Shown: piece after piece, positions 13,745 through 29,079 of the stretch
Numbering within the stretch: position 1 is the first letter of the stretch
How the letters are laid out: every line of letters starts with the position of its first letter
DNA from: Leptospira noguchii serovar Panama str. CZ214
GTDB lineage: Bacteria; Spirochaetota; Leptospiria; Leptospirales; Leptospiraceae
Assembly: GCF_000306255.2 (NCBI RefSeq)
Contig: NZ_AKWY02000020.1
Coordinates: forward strand, 1-64,000
Direction: 5' to 3'
Length of the DNA stretch: 64,000 nt
Program-made: the position numbers and the translations under genes
Notes under the pieces: generated by a model
Database searches by the model: none
What the model saw: the letters and a program-made list of their open reading frames with translations, nothing else
Told to the model about the DNA's origin: nothing

Positions 13745-13855
13745 GATCGGTTCCTTATAGATTATTTTCGAGGATTTCGGTAAAATTCATTTTATTTTAC
13801 AATTTTATACTGACAGTACTGTTTTACTTTCATAGTCTTACAGATAGAACGTTTT

Positions 13856-14788
<933 letters not shown>

Positions 14789-15238
14789 AAAATATTCTGA
14801 GTTTCTTTCATTATTGGCGTATCTTTCAATCCAATTGAGATGATTAAATTTGTTCATACCATAACGCGAGTTAGTTTGTAATAGAAATTTTGAAATTTTT
14901 TTCTTAAAGTAAGAGTTCCTACATTTTTACGAACCTGCTCAAGAGAATTCTTGAACTTTTAAAAATTTCACTGTAATACGACTTAATCTGTGGTAGTTCC
15001 CACATTTCAAAGTTTTACCGTAAAATTTAAATTTGTGAGAGTTCCCACAGATTAAGTCGCATTACAAATACTGAAACATTTATTTTTAGTAATTTTGAAA
15101 TTGTATGAGTTCCCACATTTTCAAAATCTAACTACAAAACATAAACATGAGATAGTTCCCAATTTTATTTTTTACGAAAAAATCCAGGTTTTATAAAATC
15201 AAACTCTTATGTGGGCCTATAAATGATTCCTAACTTAT
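14789..15238. repeat. Cluster of dispersed GTTCCCAC repeats
   Basis: A non-coding stretch carrying five copies of the AGTTCC(C/T)AC module within 260 bases (near 14905, 14995, 15031, 15108 and 15155). One is joined to ATTAAGTCGCATTACAAAT, exactly as at 4.5, 22.3 and 58.6 kb. Spacing and intervening sequences are irregular, and copies differ by substitutions, so this is not a CRISPR array. It is best read as several overlapping decayed repeat elements downstream of the exported-protein gene. Confidence 0.55.
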
Positions 15239-15565
15239 TTATACAATACCTTGTTTTTTCAAAGAGAACGTAAGATCCATCTTACTGATTAAATGTTTTG
15301 CTCTTCCAAAACGAATCACACTCTCCGGTTTCGCACTCTGATCTGTATGATAAATTTCTAAACAAGTTTCTATCACCGGACAAGAACGATCCGTACAACC
15401 GATTTCAATAATTTTTAAAATTTCGTTTCCTTGGAATTTTAGAGATGTTCTAAGCCAGGAGATTAACATTGGATGAAACGAAAATTCTTCGGTACTTTTA
15501 CGAGTCTCCGAATATACGGGAGCATGATTGTGCACCGAAGAATGATTGGAAATCTCAGGATCCAT
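15239..15565 (-). CDS. Small conserved cysteine-containing protein
   Basis: 108 residues with no signal peptide or membrane segment. The most striking part is EIGCTDRSCPVIETC, three closely spaced cysteines that could bind a metal, preceded by HPMLISWLRTSLKFQG. Short proteins with a C-x5-C-P-x-x-E-T pattern occur in many bacteria without a known function. The gene lies 110 bases after metH on the same strand and could be transcribed from the methionine-cycle operon, but there is no direct sequence evidence for read-through. Function unknown. Confidence 0.7.
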   Translation of the reverse strand: MDPEISNHSSVHNHAPVYSETRKSTEEFSFHPMLISWLRTSLKFQGNEILKIIEIGCTDRSCPVIETCLEIYHTDQSAKPESVIRFGRAKHLISKMDLTFSLKKQGIV

Positions 15566-15674
15566 ACTTTTTTAATTAGACTAAAAATTACATCCACATT
15601 CTCAAAAGATATTCACAAAACTTAATTTTACTTCATCAAAAAAGATAAATTACCGGAATAGATTCTTATATTTT

Positions 15675-19418
<3,744 letters not shown>

Positions 19419-19463
19419 GAGCAAACTTCTTTGATAATTTTAAAAACAGTATAACTTTATATT

Positions 19464-19763
19464 CTAATATTCAGGATTTATACACCCCTCTTTTTTGAGA
19501 GGAATTTTTACGTCCAGAATCGCAGGATAACATTTCGCTTTTTGAGCGTTTGCCTCGATCCAATCCCGCCAGACAAAAGGCACTTCGTAATCCGGATAAA
19601 TTGCATCTACCGGACATTCTGGTCTACATTTGTTACAATCAATGCAGACAGAAGGTTCAATATATAAACAGTCGGCCCCCTCTCGAAAAGCCTCCACGGG
19701 GCAAACTGCGGCGCAGTATGTATATTTACAATTCCTGCAAGGTTCTGTAACAACATAAGCCAT
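19464..19763 (-). CDS. FdxA-type ferredoxin (two Fe-S clusters)
   Basis: A 99-residue electron carrier. The first cysteine group is C-x2-C-x4-C-x3-C-P (EPCRNCKYTYCAAVCP) and the second is C-x2-C-x2-C-x3-C-P (CIDCNKCRPECP). This is the arrangement of FdxA seven-iron ferredoxins holding a 3Fe-4S and a 4Fe-4S cluster. The family begins MAYVVTEPC, which fits the ATG at 19763; the frame also opens at an ATG at 19799, and neither has an obvious ribosome site. It lies 52 bases after ahcY and 45 before metH on the same strand, an unusual position that suggests it donates electrons for reductive reactivation of MetH. That role is inference. Confidence 0.88.
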   Translation of the reverse strand: MAYVVTEPCRNCKYTYCAAVCPVEAFREGADCLYIEPSVCIDCNKCRPECPVDAIYPDYEVPFVWRDWIEANAQKAKCYPAILDVKIPLKKEGCINPEY

Positions 19764-19815
19764 TGTTTTTCGAGAGACGGACAACCCAAAGTCCGCCATT
19801 CGGAAAAATTTAGGA

Positions 19816-22144
<2,329 letters not shown>

Positions 22145-22204
22145 GTTTTTTATGGATCCAAATACACTTTTACTTAGAAAATGAACGTGCTTTTAACTTT
22201 TTTT

Positions 22205-22348
22205 ATTTCTTAAAATTGTATGAGTTCCCACAATTTTAGGGATTTTGTCTATAAAATCAAGATTTGCAGTAGTTCCCACAGATTAAGTCTCATTACAAAT
22301 TTTTAAACTATCACTTTGTAATTTAGCTTTTGTATGAGTTCAAACACC
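22205..22348. repeat. Dispersed GTTCCCAC repeat module
   Basis: Two modules, GTATGAGTTCCCACAATTTT near 22216 and GTAGTTCCCACAGATTAAGT near 22270, are followed by the CATTACAAATTTTTAAAC segment shared with the copies at 4.5, 15.0 and 58.6 kb. It is non-coding and directly adjoins the MITE-type element at 22357. Confidence 0.55.
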
Positions 22349-22356
22349 TTATTTTT

Positions 22357-22570
<214 letters not shown>

Positions 22571-22578
22571 TTATTTTT

Positions 22579-22891
22579 AGGAAAAAATCGGATTTTATAA
22601 AACACACCGAACTTACGTTAAATTACGTATTCTATAATTAAATTTCTAAATTATTTTTTAAAGTGAACTATAAATTTTACTTGAAAATTAATATGACCAG
22701 TCGTATTAGATTACTGACTCAAAGTTATATAATAGATGATTGCTGCTAATTTTTAACACAAAGACTATTTGAGCGTAAAACATTAGGAAATTCTGTTATA
22801 TAGCTTATCAGTAAAAGGAAGGATTTTTTTAACTCTATAACTGTAGTATAAAAAAATTTCAGAACCTCAAACGATGTTTTAACTCAATAAG
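22579..22891. other. AT-rich leader of the TetR gene
   Basis: About 310 bases without a gene. A further copy of the IS982-like end (ACCGAACTTACGTTA, near 22603) lies at its left side, suggesting a second, decayed element. The promoter of the TetR gene should be here; no operator palindrome was obvious. Confidence 0.35.
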
Positions 22892-23485
22892 ATGAAAATT
22901 TCTGCAACCCAATCCGCAACCAAAAGAAAATCTATACTTCAAACAGGAATTGATCTTATCCGACAAAACGGTCCAGTAGGAATCCAAGAGATCGCAGACA
23001 AGGCAAAAATTCCCAAAGGATCTTTTTACAATTATTTTTCTTCTAAAGATCAATTTCTAATCGAGGCTTTAGAAGAATATACACAAAACGCAATCCTTTG
23101 GAACAATCAAACTCTGGAAAAAGGGAAACGAAAACTATACTATTTATATGAACAAAAAGTAATTTTAGAAAAGAAGTTTTTACAAGATGGTCTTTCCTGT
23201 CTAATCAACGTACTTTCCCAATACTCTTCTCCAAAACAACAAAAACTGAGAAACAAACTAAAACTGAGAAACAAACTAAAACTTTCTTTGGATTCTATAT
23301 CAAAAGGAATTTTTAATTCTCTTCGTTTAAATCCAAAAAACTCGTCCAATGAAATTTTAATTCATATTCAGATTTTAGAATCTTCTTGGAGAGGCGCAAT
23401 GCTTCTTGCAAAAGCTACTGGTGACTCATCCTATCTTGAAAATTTTTTATTCGTTCATCAAAAACTGATCAAAGAATGTATATAA
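22892..23485 (+). CDS. TetR-family transcriptional regulator
   Basis: The N-terminal helix-turn-helix is clear: KRKSILQTGIDLIRQNG, then IQEIADKAKIPKGSFYNYF, with the Y-N-Y-F end typical of TetR. The rest is helical ligand-binding and dimerisation domain with a C-terminal half rich in lysine. It should repress nearby or distant genes and release DNA on ligand binding. The thioesterase gene 400 bases downstream on the same strand is a possible target. An in-frame 18-base tandem duplication (23243-23278) repeats the residues KLRNKL in the middle of the effector domain. Confidence 0.85.
   Translation: MKISATQSATKRKSILQTGIDLIRQNGPVGIQEIADKAKIPKGSFYNYFSSKDQFLIEALEEYTQNAILWNNQTLEKGKRKLYYLYEQKVILEKKFLQDGLSCLINVLSQYSSPKQQKLRNKLKLRNKLKLSLDSISKGIFNSLRLNPKNSSNEILIHIQILESSWRGAMLLAKATGDSSYLENFLFVHQKLIKECI
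23243..23278 (+). repeat. 18-bp perfect tandem duplication within TetR gene
   Basis: AAACTGAGAAACAAACTA occurs twice head to tail, keeping the reading frame and doubling six residues of the effector domain. It is probably a replication-slippage event. Confidence 0.85.
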
Positions 23486-23660
23486 AATGATTTTTATATT
23501 TTATAATATTAGTCAAACAGAAATTTTATGCAAGAGTTTCACTTGGCCGTTTCAAAGTTATCTCAAAAATGATTTAAAACATTTTAGAAAAATTCCTTGT
23601 AGACGGAATGGAAAATTTTGGAAACCGTTTCTAACATTTTTAAATTCGGATCTAATGATT

Positions 23661-23747
23661 AGAATTGTTAAAAAATTAATTCTTCATAAATTTCTGTTTT
23701 ATAGAAACGGTTGATTGAAGCAATTTTGTTGATCTGGACAACAACTC
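23661..23747. repeat. ATT-MITE, internally shortened copy
   Basis: It starts AGAATTGTTAAAAAATTAAT and ends ACAACAACTC, with ATT directly on both outer sides. The body TTCTGTTTTATAGAAACGGT matches the reverse complement of the 100-bp copies at 49068 and 53046. The right inverted end has lost about ten bases. Confidence 0.65.
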
Positions 23748-23879
23748 ATTATATAGCTTTTATAGGGAGCGATCATTGAATTCAGGAATAACAATTCTAC
23801 TACTTAGAGAAATATTACAAATTTACTATAAAATACAAAGCCAAATTACTTAAGATATATTAAATATTAGGAAATTAGA

Positions 23880-24308
23880 ATGAAACTAGAAAAGTTAACC
23901 GAAATCAGACAAGGGCATTCGACACAAATTACAATTCGATGGGATGAATTGGACCCAAACGGCCACGTGAATAATAAAAATTTTCAAGGCTATTTAGACG
24001 AGGCTCGCATGAGAGCCATGCGAGATTGGGGTTTTTCTATGGAAAAATTAAAAATACAAAATTTTGGACCGGTGATTCTTTCGATCCAATTAGATTTTAA
24101 AAGGGAAATTAATTATCCGGAAACAATCTTAATCGAATCCGATCTGTTTTTAAAAACAGCGACTCGCGCCGTATTTCAACAAAAAATCATTTGTCAGAGC
24201 AATCAGACAGTTTCGTGTAACGCAAGTACAGATTGGGTAATTCTAAACCTAAATTCAAAACGACCCGCTAAATTTTTAGAAACGATTGGTTTAGAAAAAT
24301 CTTTTTAA
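23880..24308 (+). CDS. Acyl-CoA thioesterase, YbgC/4HBT-like
   Basis: A single-domain hotdog protein of 142 residues. The N-terminal strand carries WDELDPNGHVNN, the D-x-x-G-H-V-N-N active-site pattern of 4-hydroxybenzoyl-CoA and YbgC-type thioesterases, followed by the helix FQGYLDEARMRAM. It should cleave short or medium acyl-CoA or aryl-CoA esters in the cytosol. It lies about 400 bases after the TetR gene, separated by a small repeat element; co-regulation is possible but unproven. The ATG at 23880 gives the normal length. Confidence 0.82.
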   Translation: MKLEKLTEIRQGHSTQITIRWDELDPNGHVNNKNFQGYLDEARMRAMRDWGFSMEKLKIQNFGPVILSIQLDFKREINYPETILIESDLFLKTATRAVFQQKIICQSNQTVSCNASTDWVILNLNSKRPAKFLETIGLEKSF

Positions 24309-24409
24309 AAGGAATTTTGAATGTTACGACGGTCGCAAAACAATAATTTTACTTAAAAATTTAATTTTTAGATTTTTATAGAAGTAAAAAAGATGATAGA
24401 CGTATTAAA

Positions 24410-25219
24410 TCAAAATTTTTGAAAGAAAGAAACTAGAAAACCTATATTTTCCCAGACGGCATCGGGAGATATATTTGATTTTTTTAATATCCCATCTCTA
24501 TATTTCCCAGTTTTCACGAGAACTCCTCGAATACCACAGGCTTGTGCACCTCCTATGTCGGAATCCAGATCGTCCCCTATCATGATCGTTTGAGAAGCTT
24601 TGGCAGAAATCATTTTTAAAGCGGCGTTAAAAAATGCTTCTGAAGGTTTACCTATAATTTCCGCTTTGACCCCTGTCGAGTATTCAATCCCAGACACAAA
24701 AGCTCCTATATCCAACATCAATCCTTCTTTTGTCTGCCAAAATTTACCTTTATGAAGAGCGATCAGCCTGGCTCCATTTTTTACTTTTTGAAAGATCTCA
24801 TTTAAAATTCTATAGTTCCATTCTTCTCCTATATCTCCGACTAACACCGCTTCGGGGGTCTTTAATTCTAAGTTAACTTCTTTCAAATCGTCTTGAATTT
24901 CTTTTTTGATAACGAAAAAGGTTTTTGGATTTCCTGTTTCTCTAATGTATTCTCCAGCCGCTCGAGGTGAATTCAGAATTTTTTCCTCTTCCGCCGGAAT
25001 CCCTAAATCATTTAGGAATTCTGAAAGCTCCTTTCTCGATTTTGTAGTCGTATTCGTTAAAAACAGATATGGTATATGATTTTTTTTTAAATAAGAAACC
25101 GCTTCAGACGCACCCGGAAGAATAGTATTTCCGGTATACAATACTCCATCTAGGTCCAATAATACATTTCGGATTTTTGCATTCGTTTCCTTTTGTGGGG
25201 TTGTATTTTCATCCGTCAT
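24410..25219 (-). CDS. HAD-superfamily phosphatase (NagD/HAD-IIA type)
   Basis: All four HAD motifs can be seen: the nucleophile Asp in LLDLDGVLYTG, motif II in FLTNTTTKS, the lysine in IIGKPSEAFF, and the acidic motif IV in MIGDDLDSDIGGA. The cap domain between motifs II and III is of the C2 (HAD-IIA) kind, as in NagD and phosphoglycolate phosphatase. The substrate is probably a small phosphorylated metabolite. 269 residues is normal. Neighbours give no hint: it ends near the thioesterase gene on the opposite strand and its upstream side is a 620-base empty region. Confidence 0.87.
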   Translation of the reverse strand: MTDENTTPQKETNAKIRNVLLDLDGVLYTGNTILPGASEAVSYLKKNHIPYLFLTNTTTKSRKELSEFLNDLGIPAEEEKILNSPRAAGEYIRETGNPKTFFVIKKEIQDDLKEVNLELKTPEAVLVGDIGEEWNYRILNEIFQKVKNGARLIALHKGKFWQTKEGLMLDIGAFVSGIEYSTGVKAEIIGKPSEAFFNAALKMISAKASQTIMIGDDLDSDIGGAQACGIRGVLVKTGKYRDGILKKSNISPDAVWENIGFLVSFFQKF

Positions 25220-25840
<621 letters not shown>

Positions 25841-26356
25841 ATGGAAATCTACGAAAAAGAAAAACGGAAACTACTTTCAGCATCGACACCGGAGCAGTAC
25901 ATCGAATTATCCATCAAATCGAAACTGACCGGTCCTAAAAAATCTAGTATCACATCCGAATGGCTTACGTCTACCGGATATACGATCGACGATATTAAGT
26001 ACGCAAGAAACCGACATCCCTTCTGGAGAAAGAAGAGAAATCAAGGTTCTTACGAACGTAACAGCAAACGTCTGGAACAACACAATTACTACAGATCTGA
26101 TCAAAAGATCGTCTGGGATAAAACCAAATTAGCTAAGTTCTTTGATCTCAACTCTAAAGGTTTAACCGATCATGAATTGGCAAAAAACTTCAAAACTTCT
26201 ATTCCAGCAGTGAATCATATACGCAGGAAGTTCCGCTTTGCTTCCGAACTTTTAAGACTCGACAAACAAAAACCGGCAAAGGGCGGCATCTTAAAACTTT
26301 GCTCCCACAGTGAATCGGTCTTAAAGAGGTTGATCCGGGAAAAAGAAGGGAAATAA
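25841..26356 (+). CDS. Hypothetical protein with possible C-terminal HTH
   Basis: I do not recognise a named family. The 171-residue product is very basic, without signal peptide or membrane segment. Residues about 105-135 (KFFDLNSKGLTDHELAKNF, then TSIPAVNHIRRKF) have the pattern of a helix-turn-helix, as in response-regulator or sigma-like DNA-binding domains. The central stretch is rich in Arg, Lys and Asn (RNRHPFWRKKRNQGS). It could be a nucleic-acid-binding protein. It is followed by a rho-independent-type hairpin and appears monocistronic. Confidence 0.68.
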   Translation: MEIYEKEKRKLLSASTPEQYIELSIKSKLTGPKKSSITSEWLTSTGYTIDDIKYARNRHPFWRKKRNQGSYERNSKRLEQHNYYRSDQKIVWDKTKLAKFFDLNSKGLTDHELAKNFKTSIPAVNHIRRKFRFASELLRLDKQKPAKGGILKLCSHSESVLKRLIREKEGK

Positions 26357-26381
26357 ATTTTCTTCTTTCGAGAACTCTTTT

Positions 26382-26416
26382 AGTCCCGGTCTTAAGATCG
26401 GGGCTATCTTCTTTTG
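26382..26416 (+). terminator. Hairpin terminator after the HTH-like gene
   Basis: AGTCCCGGT and ATCGGGGCT flank CTTAAG and pair throughout when G-U pairs are allowed, giving a GC-rich stem 25 bases after the stop codon, followed by a moderately T-rich tail (ATCTTCTTTTG). Confidence 0.55.
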
Positions 26417-26549
26417 TTCATCCAAACTCATTCGGAAATTGTTCTCCATTTTTTGTTTTTTTAAACAATAGAAATCCTATCCCAGGAATCGCTTGCCGCA
26501 GAAAGGGGAGGTAAAACACTAACCGAATACTCTTGTCCCGGATCTTTGA

Positions 26550-27959
<1,410 letters not shown>

Positions 27960-27981
27960 ATTCTTACTTGAGTTTTATATT

Positions 27982-28026
27982 ATGATCTCTGAATGTTTTT
28001 AAGTATGAGTTTCAGAGATCATTTTT
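27982..28026 (+). terminator. 12-bp perfect hairpin with U-tract over next start codon
   Basis: ATGATCTCTGAA (27982-27993) pairs perfectly with TTCAGAGATCAT (28011-28022) around a 17-base loop and is followed by TTTTCC. By position it ends the deacetylase transcript. However, the preferred ATG of the next gene (28005) lies in the loop and the 3' arm is its first codons, so it may also control that gene. Confidence 0.65.
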
Positions 28027-28751
28027 CCTCCCATTCTTCTTTTTATTCTGAATTTAGACCCGGTTATCCTAAGGATCTATTCTATTATTTAAAAAGTTTG
28101 GTTCCTAACGGTAAAGTGGCTTGGGATTGTGGTACTGGAACCGGCCAAGCTGCAGCTTCTTTAGGAGAACTTTTCGAAAAAGTAATTGCGAGTGATCCTA
28201 GCGAAAATCAGATAGCCAACGCAGAACCTCACCAAAATGTTGAATATAGGGTTTGTAAGGCCGAAAATTCTACATTAGAAAATCATAAAGTAGATTTGAT
28301 TACTGTCGCACAGGCATTTCATTGGTTTGATTTTGAACCATTTTACAAAGAAGTGATTCGAGTCGGAAAGAAAAAAGGAATTCTTGCCATCTGGGGCTAC
28401 GGACTACATTCGATTTCTTCTGAAATTGATCGGCTCGTGAATAAACTCTACGAAGAAATTGTGGGTTCATATTGGCCCGCAGAAAGAAAATATGTAGAAG
28501 AAAAATATAAAACTATTCCTTTTCCCTTTGAGGAAATTATTCCTCCTTCTTTTAGCATGAAAGAAGAATGGAATATAGATCAATTATTGGGTTATCTAAG
28601 AACTTGGTCCAGCGTTCAAAAATACATTCAAAAAAATGAATTCGATCCGGTGCTTTTAGTCGAAGAGGATATTCGAAATTCTTGGGGTTCCATTCAGACA
28701 AGAAACGTAGAATGGCCTCTCTTTTTTAAAATCGGGAGACTTCCAGATTGA
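28005..28751 (+). CDS. Class I SAM-dependent methyltransferase
   Basis: A type-11-like methyltransferase of 248 residues. Motif I is DCGTGTGQAAA, then the acidic end of strand 2 in VIASDPSENQ, and VDLITVAQAFHWFD, a motif shared with trans-aconitate-type methyltransferases. Family members start M-S-F-x-D-H-F-S, matching the ATG at 28005 rather than the one at 27993. No ribosome-binding site is visible; instead the start codon lies in the loop of a perfect 12-bp hairpin. The substrate is unknown. The stop codon overlaps the beginning of a decayed chromate-transporter fragment. Confidence 0.82.
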   Translation: MSFRDHFSSHSSFYSEFRPGYPKDLFYYLKSLVPNGKVAWDCGTGTGQAAASLGELFEKVIASDPSENQIANAEPHQNVEYRVCKAENSTLENHKVDLITVAQAFHWFDFEPFYKEVIRVGKKKGILAIWGYGLHSISSEIDRLVNKLYEEIVGSYWPAERKYVEEKYKTIPFPFEEIIPPSFSMKEEWNIDQLLGYLRTWSSVQKYIQKNEFDPVLLVEEDIRNSWGSIQTRNVEWPLFFKIGRLPD

Positions 28752-29012
28752 TTCCTTCATCTGGAGAAACGATTCGTTTTTGGTTCCTAAGTTTCGACAA
28801 TCCCGTCAGACATATGAATCTTATGTATAAAGCCCTTATAGAAAAAAATAGATCGGTAAAGATCAATTGCGTCATGCGTTAAATTACTGTATCTTTCTTC
28901 CGGATCCGGGAGCACAACACTTACAACGTATTTAGTTGGATTTTACATGGAACCCGCAGGAGGAATCTTTGCTGGTCTCCTTTTTATCCTTCCCCCGTTT
29001 TTATTTTTATAG
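28751..29012 (+). pseudogene. chrA: Remnant of ChrA chromate transporter gene
   Basis: Three successive frames together read as the ChrA N-terminal half. Frame one has IRFWFLSFDNPVRHMNLMY and ALIEKN. After a shift near 28850 it reads DQLRHALNYCIFLPDPGAQH, the hallmark HALNYC-x-LPGPEAQ segment of ChrA. After a lost base near 28929 it reads LVGFYMEPAGGIFAGLLF and ILPPFLFL, then TAG. Two frameshifts, the substitution of key glycines and the absence of the remaining two thirds show a dead fragment. It fills the gap between the methyltransferase gene and the convergent adenylate cyclase gene. Confidence 0.8.
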
Positions 29013-29079
29013 GAATTAGAATATTCTATTTCTTGTATATTCTTTAGTGGAATCTTTTTTTAGAAATCGATCTGATTTT

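Noticed and set aside
14898..15175. Regularly recurring AGTTCCCAC units suggesting a CRISPR array
   Set aside because: Units differ by substitutions, spacing is irregular, the units are not long or palindromic, and no cas gene is present.
22145..22204. A cobalamin or SAM riboswitch at the head of the methionine-cycle cluster
   Set aside because: The leader is too short and lacks any recognisable B12-box or SAM-box; the palindromic array fits a protein operator better.
22859..23053. Minus-strand frame overlapping the TetR start
   Set aside because: Antisense to the helix-turn-helix coding region, no ribosome site, no recognisable product.
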